Origin: Mycobacterium sp. PSTR-4-N
GTDB taxonomy: Bacteria; Actinomycetota; Actinomycetes; Mycobacteriales; Mycobacteriaceae
Assembly: GCF_022348085.1 (NCBI RefSeq)
Contig: NZ_JAKRFN010000033.1
Coordinates: 1-49,436 of the forward strand
Length of the DNA stretch: 49,436 nucleotides
Direction of reading: 5' to 3'
Shown here: piece after piece, positions 41,148 to 49,436 of the stretch
Position numbering within the stretch: position 1 is the stretch's first letter
Layout of the letters: every line of letters starts with the position of its first letter
The notes under the pieces: generated by a model
Databases searched by the model: none
What the model was told of the DNA's origin: nothing
The model's input: the letters and a program-made list of their open reading frames with translations, nothing else
Translations under genes and position numbers: made by a program

Positions 41148-42184
41148 CCCGCCGCGGTCAGCGCGAGCAGCCGCGACGTCGCGCGCAGGTACTTCTTGCG
41201 GAAACCGCCGGCCAGCATCTCCTCGCTGAACACGGTGTCGAGCTTGGCCCCGGATGCGACCACCGGAACCCCGGCGTCGTACAGGCGGTCGGTCAGCGAC
41301 ACCAACCGCAGCGCCACGTTCTGGTCGTCCAACGGATGCACGCCCGTCAGGAACACCTCGGTCACGCCCTCGATCAGCGTCAGGTAGCGCGAGGGATGCA
41401 TGGTCGCCAGATGCGCGCACAGCGCATCGAAGTCGTCGAGCGTCGCACCCGGCACCGCCGCGGCGCGCTCGGCCACCTCCGCGTCGCCGGGCGGCTCGGG
41501 TGCAGGCGGCAGATCGCGGTGCCGGTAGTCCGGGCCCTCGATCCGCACCGTCGTGAACATCGCTGCGAGCGTGTTGATTTCGCGCAGGAAGTCCTGCGCG
41601 GCGAACCGTCCCTCGCCGAGCTGCTCGGGCAGCGTGTTCGATGTCGCCGCCACCGACACCCCTTTCTCGACCAGCGCGGAGAGCAGCCGAGAGATCAGCG
41701 TGGTGTTGCCCGGATCATCGAGCTCGAACTCGTCGATGCACAGCAGGGTGTAGTCGGCGAGCAGATCGATGCATTCGACGAACCCGAAAACCCCTGCCAG
41801 CTGGGTCAACTCGCCGAACGTCGCGAACGCCTTCTGGCCCTCGACCGCGTAGTACGACGACGCCAGCAGGTGGGTCTTGCCGACGCCGAAGCCGCCGTCG
41901 AGATACACGCCCACGCCGGGGAGCACCTCCCGCTTGCCGAACAGCTTCTTCTTGCCCGCACGCCGCTGCACCGCCTGCTCGCAGAACTGACGGCAGGTCT
42001 GCACCGCGGCCGCCTGCGTCGGCTCGCTCGGATCGGGCCGATACGTGTCGAAGCTGACATCGGCGAACGTGGGCGGCGGGACCAGCTGAGCGACCAACCT
42101 CTCCGGAGTGACGCTGGGACGCCGATCGGTCAGGTGCGCGACCTCACCGGATTCGAGGTTGGACCTGATGCTGGACCCGTGCAT
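41123..42184 (-). CDS. zapE: ZapE/AFG1-family ATPase
   Basis: A 353-residue P-loop ATPase: LDGGFGVGKTHLLAS (Walker A), YTLLCIDEFELDDPG (Walker B), SVAATSNTLPEQLGEGRF (sensor 1) and EVFLTGVHPL, all family features. E. coli ZapE acts on the division ring; the mitochondrial homologue AFG1 aids protein quality control. Order matches Rv2670c. Mycobacterial role inferred only. Confidence 0.85.
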   Translation of the reverse strand: MHGSSIRSNLESGEVAHLTDRRPSVTPERLVAQLVPPPTFADVSFDTYRPDPSEPTQAAAVQTCRQFCEQAVQRRAGKKKLFGKREVLPGVGVYLDGGFGVGKTHLLASSYYAVEGQKAFATFGELTQLAGVFGFVECIDLLADYTLLCIDEFELDDPGNTTLISRLLSALVEKGVSVAATSNTLPEQLGEGRFAAQDFLREINTLAAMFTTVRIEGPDYRHRDLPPAPEPPGDAEVAERAAAVPGATLDDFDALCAHLATMHPSRYLTLIEGVTEVFLTGVHPLDDQNVALRLVSLTDRLYDAGVPVVASGAKLDTVFSEEMLAGGFRKKYLRATSRLLALTAAGQTGRTIT

Positions 42185-42218
42185 GCAGGCACCCTATCGG
42201 CGTGTTGAGATTCTGCGT

Positions 42219-42992
42219 ATGGGCGACCACGCGGACGGGACGCAGTTCACGGTGCTCGGCACGGCCGAGACGATCGACCGTGCGCAGCTGAGCGACCGGT
42301 ACGCCTACCCCGCCGAACGCTGGGTGCGAGCCAACATGATCGCCTCCGCCGACGGCGGAGCCACCACCGCAGGAAAGTCCGGGGGCCTCGGCGGCGACGG
42401 TGACAAGGCCCTGTTCTCGGTGCTGCGCGAGCTGGCCGACGTGATCCTCGTCGGCGCGGCGACGGTGCGTGCCGAGGACTATTCCGGGGCCTCACCCACC
42501 ACCGAGCAGCGCGCCGCCCGGGAAGCCCGCGGGCAGGCCGCCGTCCCGCCGATCGCCATGCTCACCCGATCCGGCTCGGTCGACCCCGACGCGGCCGTGT
42601 TCGGTCACACCGAGGTGCCGCCCATCGTGTTCACCAGCGCAGCCGCCGCACCCCAGACGCGGCGCGCGCTCGGTGACAAGGCCGAGGTGATCGACGTGTC
42701 CGGCCCGGATCCGGAATCTCTGGAGCTGGCGCGGGCGGTGAGCGTGCTGGCCGACCGCGGACTGGGCCGGGTGCTCGCCGAAGGCGGACCCGGGATCCTC
42801 GGCCGGCTGATCTCCGACGACCTGCTCGACGAGTTGTGTCTGACCGTCGCACCCGTGCTCGTCGGTGGCGCGGCGGGGCGCATCGTCACCGGAGAGGACG
42901 ACGACCGGACCCGGTTGCGCCTGCAGCAGGTGCTCGGCGACGACGACGGGTACCTGTTCCTGCGGTACGCCCGCGCAACCCGGGACCGGTGA
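42219..42992 (+). CDS. ribD: RibD-like reductase (Rv2671 type)
   Basis: A 257-residue protein of the RibD C-terminal/dihydrofolate-reductase-like fold: WVRANMIASADGGATTAGKSGG, LRELADVILVGAATVRAEDY (NADPH site), GRVLAEGGPGILGRLI and LDELCLTVAPVLVGGAAGRIV. In M. tuberculosis Rv2671 is annotated ribD and can act as an alternative dihydrofolate reductase. There is no deaminase domain. ATG 42219 chosen by comparison. Function is by family and synteny. Confidence 0.8.
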   Translation: MGDHADGTQFTVLGTAETIDRAQLSDRYAYPAERWVRANMIASADGGATTAGKSGGLGGDGDKALFSVLRELADVILVGAATVRAEDYSGASPTTEQRAAREARGQAAVPPIAMLTRSGSVDPDAAVFGHTEVPPIVFTSAAAAPQTRRALGDKAEVIDVSGPDPESLELARAVSVLADRGLGRVLAEGGPGILGRLISDDLLDELCLTVAPVLVGGAAGRIVTGEDDDRTRLRLQQVLGDDDGYLFLRYARATRDR

Positions 42993-43015
42993 GCGCCATC
43001 AGTACTGTGGTCGGC

Positions 43016-44566
43016 ATGCGTCGATCGGTGCCGGCAGTTCTTGCGGTGACGGTGTCGTTGCTCACCGCGTGCTCCCCCGGGCTGGCCGCCAACCCGCGGT
43101 ACGCCACCGATTCCGGTGCCCGCCCGCAGGGGGCCGTCACGACCAGCGAGAAGCCGTCCGGGCCGCCCGCCATCGAGGTGCCCAAGAACGAGCTGTCGTG
43201 GCGGGACTGCACGTCGCGGGTGTTCAGCGCCGCCGCGGTCGCACCGCCGGCCGGTGTGACGCTGGACTGCGCGAGCTACGACGCCGACCTCGACCCGATC
43301 GCCGGGGCCACCGGTTCGGTCAGCATCGGCGTGGTGCGCGCCCGTTCGGCGCAGACGCCCGCCGATGCGGGTCCGCTGGTGATGACGACCGGCTCCGATC
43401 TGCCGTCCTCGGTGCAACTGCCGGCGTGGCTGGCAGGCGCGGGCACCGACGTGCTGGCCAAACACCCCGTCGTCGCGGTCGACCGGCGCGGCATCGGCAT
43501 GTCGGGCGCCCTGGACTGCCGGGACGTGTTCGACCGCCAGGAGATGTTCGAGCAGGCCCAGTTCCAGTCGGGCGATGACCCGGTCGCCAACCTCGGCGCG
43601 ATCACGATGACCGCGACCACCAGCTGCACCGACACGATCGCCCCCGGCGATTCGGCCTACGACAACGCCCACGCCGCCGAGGACCTCGAGCGCCTGCGCA
43701 CCACGTGGGACGTGCCCGCGCTCGCCCTTCTCGGCGTCGGCAACGGCGCGCAGGTCGCACTCGCCTACGCCGGTTCGCATCCCAACAAGGTCGCCCGCCT
43801 GATCCTGGATTCGCCCCTGCCGCTGGGCATCGGCGCCGAAGCCGCGACCGAACAGCGCGTCAAGGGCGAGCAGGCCGCGCTGGACGCGTGGGCCGCCCAG
43901 TGTGCGGCCAGTGACTGCCCGCTGCCCGATCCCAAGAGCGCCGTCGACACCCTGTTGGACGCGGCGCGTGCCGGGAACGGGCCGGGAGGGGCGTCGGTGG
44001 CCGCGGTCGCCGCCGCGATCTCCACCGCGTTGGCCTTCCCGCAGGGCAATCGCGTGGACGCGGGCCGGGACCTCGCGCAGGCGATCGCCGACGCCAACGC
44101 CGGCGACACCAACCGGATCAACAACCTGATCAACACCGCCGAGACGCTGCGCCAGACCGACGGACAGTTCGTCAACTCCTGCAGCGACGCGTTGAACCGT
44201 CCCACCCCCGACCGGGTCCGCGAACTCGTCGTCGAATGGGGCAAGCGCTACCCGCAGTTCGGCACCGTCGGCGCGCTGGACATGGTCAAGTGCCTGAACT
44301 GGCCCAGTGGCACCGCGCCCAAGGAACCGCAGGGTCTGACCACGCCGACGCTGCTGCTGGGAGTGCAGAACGACCCCATCGTCGGCAACGAGGGCGTCGC
44401 CGCCGTCGCGGCGACCGCGATCAACGCCGGGTCGACGAACAAGCGGGTCATGTGGCAGGGCGTCGGCCACGGCGCGACGATCTATTCGGCGTGTGCGCTG
44501 CCCCCGGTGCTCGGTTATCTCGACAGCGGCGCGCTACCCGCCACCGACACGTACTGCCCGGCCTGA
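43016..44566 (+). CDS. Secreted alpha/beta-hydrolase-like lipoprotein
   Basis: A 516-residue lipoprotein with lipobox LLTAC and an alpha/beta-hydrolase scaffold (HPVVAVDRRGIGMSG, LARLILDSPLPLGIG region, LLLGVQNDPI, GVGHGAT). The nucleophile elbow is LLGVGNGAQ: the Ser of GxSxG is Gly, although the Asp and His partners are present. Related mycobacterial exported proteases (SlpE/Hip1 type) have GYSYG. So it is likely a non-catalytic homologue or uses other chemistry. Starts: ATG 43016, or GTG 42989 overlapping the previous stop. Synteny with Rv2672. Confidence 0.75.
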   Translation: MRRSVPAVLAVTVSLLTACSPGLAANPRYATDSGARPQGAVTTSEKPSGPPAIEVPKNELSWRDCTSRVFSAAAVAPPAGVTLDCASYDADLDPIAGATGSVSIGVVRARSAQTPADAGPLVMTTGSDLPSSVQLPAWLAGAGTDVLAKHPVVAVDRRGIGMSGALDCRDVFDRQEMFEQAQFQSGDDPVANLGAITMTATTSCTDTIAPGDSAYDNAHAAEDLERLRTTWDVPALALLGVGNGAQVALAYAGSHPNKVARLILDSPLPLGIGAEAATEQRVKGEQAALDAWAAQCAASDCPLPDPKSAVDTLLDAARAGNGPGGASVAAVAAAISTALAFPQGNRVDAGRDLAQAIADANAGDTNRINNLINTAETLRQTDGQFVNSCSDALNRPTPDRVRELVVEWGKRYPQFGTVGALDMVKCLNWPSGTAPKEPQGLTTPTLLLGVQNDPIVGNEGVAAVAATAINAGSTNKRVMWQGVGHGATIYSACALPPVLGYLDSGALPATDTYCPA

Positions 44567-44603
44567 CGACTCGGCTACCTGCCGCTACGGTACGGTGCCT
44601 GAC

Positions 44604-45872
44604 GTGCGTGATCTTGTGATGAAAGCGTTCAGGCCCCGCACCTCCCCGCCCACCACCGCCGCCGTCGTGCGTTCGGTCCTGTGGCCGCTGGCGATCCTGT
44701 CGGTCATCCATCGCAGCTACGTGCTGGTGTTCAACCGCTACATCACCGACGATTTCGCCCCGGTCTACCGCGCCGTCATCAACTTCAAGTTCGGCTGGGA
44801 CATCTACAACGAGCACTTCGACTACGTCGATCCGCACTACCTGTACCCGCCCGGCGGCACGCTGATCATGGCGCCCTTCGGCTATCTGCCCGAGGTGGCC
44901 TCGCGCAACTGGTTCATCTTCTTCAACACCGTGGCCATCATCCTGGCCGGCTATTTCCTGCTGCGCCTGTTCGGCTTCACGTTGAGCTCTGTAGCCGCAC
45001 CCGCGCTGCTGCTGGCGATGTTCTGCACCGAGTCCGTGACCAACACCCTGGTGTTCGGGAACATCAACGGCGTCATGCTGCTGCTCGAGGTGCTGTTCTT
45101 CCGCTGGCTGCTGGACGGCAACCGCAGCCACGAGTGGTGGGCCGGGGTGAGCATCGGGCTCACGCTGGTGGTCAAACCCCTGCTCGCCCCGTTGCTGCTG
45201 CTGCCGGTGCTCAACCGGCAGTGGCGGGTCCTGGTGACCGCGATCGCTGTGCCGGTGGTGTTCAATCTCGCTGCCTGGCCGCTGATCTCGGACCCGATGA
45301 GCTTCATCACCCGCACGGTGCCCTACATCTTCTCCACCCGCGACTATTTCAACAGCTCCATTTTGGGTAACGGTCTCTACTTCGGTCTGCCGACGTGGCT
45401 GATCTTGGCGCTGCGCATCGTGTTCGCCGCACTCGGCGCGGCGGCGCTGTGGCTGCTGTACCGGTACTACCGCACCCGGGACCAGTTCTTCTGGATGCTG
45501 ACGTCCTCGGGCGTCCTGCTGGTCACCTCGTGGCTGGTGCTCTCGCTCGGTCAGGGCTACTACTCGATCGCGCTGTTCCCGTTCTTGATGACGGTCGTGC
45601 TGCCGAACTCGGTGCTGCGCAACTGGGTCGCCTGGCTGGCCACGTACGGGTTCTTGACCATGGACCGCTGGCTGCTGTGGCAGCTCCCGTCGACCGGACG
45701 CGCCCTGGAGTACCTCAAGATCACCTACGGCTGGTCGCTGATGGTGATCGTGGTGTTCTGCGTGCTGCTGTTCCGCTACCTCGACGCCCGCCGCGAGGGC
45801 CGGCTGGCCGACGGGATCGACCCGCCCTGGATGGCCGGCGACAGCCGACCCGTCAGCCGTGCCGCCGAGTAG
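44604..45872 (+). CDS. aftC: Arabinofuranosyltransferase AftC (GT87)
   Basis: A 422-residue polytopic GT-C glycosyltransferase with about ten membrane helices. DDFAPVYRAVINFKFGWDIY in the first loop holds the catalytic acidic pair; DPHYLYPPGGTLIMAPFGYLP is the GT87 signature. AftC adds alpha-1,3 branches to wall arabinan using decaprenyl-phospho-arabinose. GTG 44604 lies seven bases after TACGGT, suggesting a leaderless mRNA. Order matches Rv2673. Confidence 0.88.
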   Translation: MRDLVMKAFRPRTSPPTTAAVVRSVLWPLAILSVIHRSYVLVFNRYITDDFAPVYRAVINFKFGWDIYNEHFDYVDPHYLYPPGGTLIMAPFGYLPEVASRNWFIFFNTVAIILAGYFLLRLFGFTLSSVAAPALLLAMFCTESVTNTLVFGNINGVMLLLEVLFFRWLLDGNRSHEWWAGVSIGLTLVVKPLLAPLLLLPVLNRQWRVLVTAIAVPVVFNLAAWPLISDPMSFITRTVPYIFSTRDYFNSSILGNGLYFGLPTWLILALRIVFAALGAAALWLLYRYYRTRDQFFWMLTSSGVLLVTSWLVLSLGQGYYSIALFPFLMTVVLPNSVLRNWVAWLATYGFLTMDRWLLWQLPSTGRALEYLKITYGWSLMVIVVFCVLLFRYLDARREGRLADGIDPPWMAGDSRPVSRAAE

Positions 45873-45881
45873 CCTGGCGTC

Positions 45882-46292
45882 ATGACAGGTCCCAAGCTGC
45901 AGCTGACCGACGACCAGTGGCGCGAGAGGCTGAGCGCCGACGAGTTCGCCGTGCTGCGCCGTGCCGGCACCGAGCGTCCGTTCACCGGCGAGTACACCGA
46001 CACGAAGACCGAAGGGGTCTACCAGTGCCGGGCCTGCGGCGCCGAACTGTTCCGCAGCACCGAGAAGTTCGAATCCCATTGCGGCTGGCCGTCGTTCTTC
46101 GATCCCGCCGATTCCGACGCGGTGATCCTGCGGTCCGACGATTCGCTGGGCATGCACCGCGTCGAGGTGCTGTGCGCCAACTGCCACAGCCATCTCGGGC
46201 ACGTGTTCGAGGGCGAGGGGTACCCGACCCCGACCGATCAGCGGTACTGCATCAACTCGATCTCGCTGCGGCTGGTGCCCACCGCTCAGTGA
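45882..46292 (+). CDS. msrB: Methionine-R-sulfoxide reductase MsrB
   Basis: A 136-residue MsrB: zinc pairs YQCRACGAELF and VLCANCHSHLG, GWPSFFDP, HVFEGEGYPTPTDQRYCINS with catalytic Cys. Repairs methionine-R-sulfoxide in proteins after oxidative stress. Order matches Rv2674. Overlaps the convergent EAL gene by seven bases. Confidence 0.93.
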   Translation: MTGPKLQLTDDQWRERLSADEFAVLRRAGTERPFTGEYTDTKTEGVYQCRACGAELFRSTEKFESHCGWPSFFDPADSDAVILRSDDSLGMHRVEVLCANCHSHLGHVFEGEGYPTPTDQRYCINSISLRLVPTAQ

Positions 46293-48049
46293 GGTTCTGG
46301 CGTCAGCGTCGGTTCGCGGCGCTGCGCCTCGAGCAACGCCAGCATCTCGTCGGCCGGCATCGGCCGGCTGAAGTAGAACCCCTGCGCCACCCGGCAACCG
46401 TACTGCCGCAACCGGTCGGCGATCTCGGCGCTTTCCACTCCCTCGGCCACCGGGGTGTGGCCGAGCGCATGCGTCATCTCTATCACGGCGCGCACGATGG
46501 TCGCCGACGGCCCGTGCGTCAGGATCGGTGCGATGAACTCTCGGTCCAGCTTGACCTGGTCGACGGGGAAGTCACGCAGGTACCACAGCGCCGAGTATCC
46601 GCTGCCGAAATCGTCGAGCGCGACCTGAACGCCGCTGGCGCGCAGTCGATTGAGAGCCGACCGTGTGCCCGGCATGTCGGCCAGCAACCTGTCCTCGGTG
46701 ATCTCCACGGTGAGCGCATCCGGTGAGAGCCGGTGTCGGCGCAGCGCGTCGGCGATGCCCGCACTCAGCGCGGGATCGCTGATGACGGGTGCGAACACGT
46801 TCACCGCGACGGGGATTCGGAAGCCCCTGCGGTGCCACATCGCCGCGTCTCCGAGGGCCAGCTCCAGCACCGCCGTGGTCAGCGAGATCATCAGATCGCA
46901 TTGATTCACCAGCGGCAGGAACTGGTCGGGGTTGAGCAGCCCTCGGCGCGGATGCGGCCAGCGGACGAGCGCCTCGGCGCCGATGATCTCTCCGGTGAAC
47001 AGGTCGTACTGCGGCTGGTACACGACACGGAGCTCGCCGTGGTCGATCGCACGCTGCAGCTCACCCAGAATCGGTGGTGGGCCGGCGTCGCGCCTGTCGG
47101 CGAGGTCGGCGCGCAGCCTTCGGTTCTCCCCGAGGATGACGAACTGCCGGACGGTCACCGCGATCACGATCACGGCGACGGCCACGAACACCGGTCCCAA
47201 CCCGGCGATCAGCACCGGGGTGCACAGCACCGCCGACAGCAGCACCGGTACGTACGGCAGCCAGCCCGACACCGCCGGCGGCTGTGCGCTCGACCCCTCG
47301 GAGCCGACCTGCCGGGCGCGTAGCGCTGCGGCGGCGATCAGCAGGAAGCCCGTCGCCCAGCCACACGACAGATGGCGCTGGCCGCTGTAGGAGTCCGTCG
47401 CAGTCAGATAGGCGAACGCCACATCGGAGAACGAGATACCGACCAGGCCTGCGGTCAGCAGGGCCATCTGTCCGCGCCGCACCGCGGGTGTCCGCAGCAG
47501 CATCACTCCTGCGATGGTCACCAGTGCGATGTCGGTCACCGGATAGGACAGGGCCACGGCGACGGCCAGGACATCATTGCGCTGCGCGGCGTAGACCGTC
47601 CCCAGCCAGATCACCCAGACGGCGCCGAAGATCGCGGCAGCGACGATGACCCCGTCGATCGCCACCCGCAGCTGGGTGCTGGGTGGGGCCGCGGTCAGCA
47701 TCGCGATCAGACACAACCCGGCACCGGCCAGGAACGACAGATAACCCGCATCGGCCCAGGACGGCGAGGAATCGGTACCGACGACGAGGTCGAGGTACGA
47801 CCACACCACCTCACCGGCGGCCCACCCGGTCAGACCGGCCGCCATGGAGGCCCACGCCGCGCGGTCAGAACCACGCAGGGAGATCGCGGCCCATGCGGCG
47901 CAGCCTGCGGCGATCGCAGCGAACACCGCGAGACCAACGTCGTCGACGACGCGGATGAGCGTCGGGCCGCCCCACCCAAACCACAACCATGCGCCGTAGG
48001 CGGCGCCGGCGATCAGAGCGCCCGCCGCCACCCCCCTGGTTTTCGGCAT
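46286..48049 (-). CDS. Membrane EAL-domain c-di-GMP phosphodiesterase
   Basis: A 587-residue protein: eight or so helices to about residue 305, then an EAL domain directly, with no GGDEF. EAL at 359-361, VAVNVF, EITED, DDFGSGYSAL, KLDREF, AEGVES and QGFYFSRP are all present, so hydrolysis of c-di-GMP is likely. The sensor half and EAL half resemble the gene at 15406-17715, which has an extra GGDEF domain between them. It sits between msrB and hemQ. Confidence 0.87.
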   Translation of the reverse strand: MPKTRGVAAGALIAGAAYGAWLWFGWGGPTLIRVVDDVGLAVFAAIAAGCAAWAAISLRGSDRAAWASMAAGLTGWAAGEVVWSYLDLVVGTDSSPSWADAGYLSFLAGAGLCLIAMLTAAPPSTQLRVAIDGVIVAAAIFGAVWVIWLGTVYAAQRNDVLAVAVALSYPVTDIALVTIAGVMLLRTPAVRRGQMALLTAGLVGISFSDVAFAYLTATDSYSGQRHLSCGWATGFLLIAAAALRARQVGSEGSSAQPPAVSGWLPYVPVLLSAVLCTPVLIAGLGPVFVAVAVIVIAVTVRQFVILGENRRLRADLADRRDAGPPPILGELQRAIDHGELRVVYQPQYDLFTGEIIGAEALVRWPHPRRGLLNPDQFLPLVNQCDLMISLTTAVLELALGDAAMWHRRGFRIPVAVNVFAPVISDPALSAGIADALRRHRLSPDALTVEITEDRLLADMPGTRSALNRLRASGVQVALDDFGSGYSALWYLRDFPVDQVKLDREFIAPILTHGPSATIVRAVIEMTHALGHTPVAEGVESAEIADRLRQYGCRVAQGFYFSRPMPADEMLALLEAQRREPTLTPEPH

Positions 48050-48231
48050 GCAGGGACACTAGCAATCGACGGCCTGTGGCAAAACAAGATGTACGGGTCA
48101 ACAGTCGTTTGCTGACACGGCACTTTCCCGACAAATAAAGGTCTTATGGCCCTTCGACGTCGATCGACGCTACTGTCAATAATTTGCAGAATTCCTGTGG
48201 CTTCGTGCGAATTTCTCATCGCCAGCAACAA

Positions 48232-48936
48232 TCATGGCAAAGAAGTGACAAGGCGCTCGACCGACACACGGGGCCCGGTGTAGAACGGGGTCTCCTCCCG
48301 GACGTGGCGCCGGGCGTCGGTGGCCCGCAGGTCACGCATCAGGTCGACGATGCGGTGCAGCTCCGGGGCCTCGAAAGCCAACAGCCACTCGTAGTCACCC
48401 AACGCGAAGGCCGGCACCGTGTTGGCCCGCACGTCCTTGTAGCCGCGGGCGGCCATGCCGTGCTCGGCGAGCATCCGCCGGCGCTCCTCGTCGGGCAGCA
48501 GGTACCACTCCAGAGACCGGACGAACGGATAGACGCAGATGTAGGCGCCCGGTTCTTCTCCGGCCATGAACGCCGGAATGTGGCTTTTGTTGAACTCCGC
48601 AGGCCGGTGCAGCGCGACATTGCTCCACACAGGCGTCGAGGCTCGGCCCAGCGTGGTGGTGCGACGGAAGTCGGAGTAGGTGGCCTGCAATGCCTCCACG
48701 TTGTCGGCGTGCGTCCAGATCATGAAGTCGGCGTCGGCCCGCATGCCGGCGACGTCGTAGATGCCCCGGACGACGACGCCGTTGTCCTGCTGCTGCTTGA
48801 GGAACGCCTCGGTCTCGTCCACGACGGCCGCCCGCGCGTCGTCACCGTCGGCCAGCACCCCGGGCGTGACGGCGTACACAGAAAACATCAGGTAGCGGAC
48901 GGTGGAGTTGATCGCGTCGAAGTCGAGCTTGGCCAT
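48232..48936 (-). CDS. hemQ: Coproheme decarboxylase HemQ
   Basis: A 234-residue chlorite-dismutase-fold protein: RYLMFSVYAV, DFMIWTHADNVEALQATYSDF, ICVYPFVRSLEWYLLPDEERRRML with the essential Tyr region, and EWLLAFEAPELHRIVDLMRDLRA. It decarboxylates coproheme to haem b in the coproporphyrin-dependent route of actinobacteria. Order matches Rv2676c; hemY follows upstream on the same strand, so they form an operon. Confidence 0.9.
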   Translation of the reverse strand: MAKLDFDAINSTVRYLMFSVYAVTPGVLADGDDARAAVVDETEAFLKQQQDNGVVVRGIYDVAGMRADADFMIWTHADNVEALQATYSDFRRTTTLGRASTPVWSNVALHRPAEFNKSHIPAFMAGEEPGAYICVYPFVRSLEWYLLPDEERRRMLAEHGMAARGYKDVRANTVPAFALGDYEWLLAFEAPELHRIVDLMRDLRATDARRHVREETPFYTGPRVSVERLVTSLP

Positions 48937-48960
48937 GTCACCTATGGTGCCACGGGGTGT

Positions 48961-49436
48961 CTATCGTGCTGCGATGGCAGCCACCGCCCTGGTCGCCGCT
49001 GCCACGCAGGCCGGCACCCCGATTCCGTCGAGATAGGCACCGGCCAGAACGAGCCCCGGAGGCAACCCGGCACGCAACTCGGCGACCAGGTCGGCGTGCC
49101 GCGGTCCGTACTGCGGCATCGCGTCGAGCCACCGCACCACCTTGCTGTCCTCCGGGGTCACGGTGATGCCGAACAGGGTCGCCAGGTCCTGCTCGGCCCA
49201 CGTGAGCAACTCCTCGTCGCCGGCCCGCCGGGCCAGATCGTCACCGAACCGGCCGTAGGACAGCCGCACCATCTCGACGCTGCCGCGCCGGCCCCACTTG
49301 CGCGAGGACAGCGTCACCGCCTTGGTGTGCAGACGGCTGCGACCCGCGACCAGCACACCGGACTGCTCCGGCAGCGGCGTGCCGCCCGGCAGCGCGAGCG
49401 CGACCACCGCCGCCGAGGCCACCTCGATGCGGCGGG
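48961..49436 (-). CDS. hemY: Coproporphyrinogen/protoporphyrinogen oxidase, C-terminal part
   Basis: The final 150 or so residues of a HemY/CgoX FAD protein; the N-terminus lies beyond the right edge. VRLSYGRFGDDLARRAGDEELLTWAEQDLATLFGITVTP and QYGPRHADLVAELRAGLPPGLVLAGAYLDGIGVPACVAAA (FAD-binding end) are diagnostic. It makes coproporphyrin III, two steps before HemQ. Order matches Rv2677c. Confidence 0.85.
   Translation of the reverse strand, partial: RRIEVASAAVVALALPGGTPLPEQSGVLVAGRSRLHTKAVTLSSRKWGRRGSVEMVRLSYGRFGDDLARRAGDEELLTWAEQDLATLFGITVTPEDSKVVRWLDAMPQYGPRHADLVAELRAGLPPGLVLAGAYLDGIGVPACVAAATRAVAAIAAR

Overview
The window reads as a high-GC chromosome segment of a mycobacterium, most likely a rapid grower (Mycolicibacterium). 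Supporting signs are a DosR-type response regulator in an Acg-USP-DosR operon, a LpqY/SugABC-like transporter, AftC, ClpC2, HemQ, a SigF-type sigma factor, many GTG/ATG starts overlapping the previous stop, and leaderless starts. From 39.3 kb to the right edge the order clpC2 - secreted protein - GNAT - zapE - RibD-like - secreted hydrolase - aftC - msrB - hemQ - hemY matches, from memory, the Rv2667-Rv2677c segment of M. tuberculosis. The tRNA cluster with a prophage-like element matches the phiRv2 locus.

Layout. (1) 1-1719, minus: the start of a secreted proline-rich repeat protein that runs off the left edge; the opposite strand is also open and misleading. (2) 2.2-4.7 kb: Acg-like nitroreductase, universal stress protein and DosR, with a DosR box upstream and no DosS sensor. 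(3) 4.75-12.2 kb: alpha-glucosidase AglA divergent from a binding-protein/two-permease/ATPase sugar importer and a DUF4032 kinase-like gene. (4) 12.2-15.3 kb: molybdate regulator and modABC. (5) 15.4-20.4 kb: signalling genes, namely a membrane GGDEF-EAL protein, a small zinc-motif ORF, a GAF-ANTAR protein, a SigF-like sigma factor and a STAS anti-anti-sigma factor. (6) 20.5-22.8 kb, minus: a compact operon of a small peptide with three perfect 23-residue repeats, a JmjC/cupin-4 oxygenase and a sucrase-ferredoxin-like redox protein. This looks like an undescribed peptide-modification (RiPP-like) system and is the top candidate for novelty. (7) 23-25.8 kb: an L,D-transpeptidase, a CHRD protein and a small secreted protein. 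(8) tRNA-Val(CAC), Gly, Cys and Val(GAC).

(9) 26.1-36.6 kb: a 10.5 kb phiRv2-like prophage/satellite in the 3' end of tRNA-Val(GAC), bounded by 29-bp direct repeats. Duplicated 21-bp presumed integrase arm sites lie inside both ends. It carries integrase, an excisionase-like HTH protein, a DUF3631 helicase/primase-like protein, a WhiB-like regulator, scaffold and major capsid, an atypical HNH protein and cargo (a short P450-like gene and zinc-motif proteins). It has no portal, terminase large subunit or tail genes, so it probably depends on a helper phage.

(10) 36.6-49.4 kb: conserved chromosome with small secreted proteins, a LexA-box leaderless gene, ClpC2 with twin operator palindromes, cell-wall arabinan synthesis (AftC), MsrB, an EAL protein paralogous to the one at 15.4 kb, and the haem genes hemQ and hemY. 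All identifications rest on reading motifs and order; no database search was possible.
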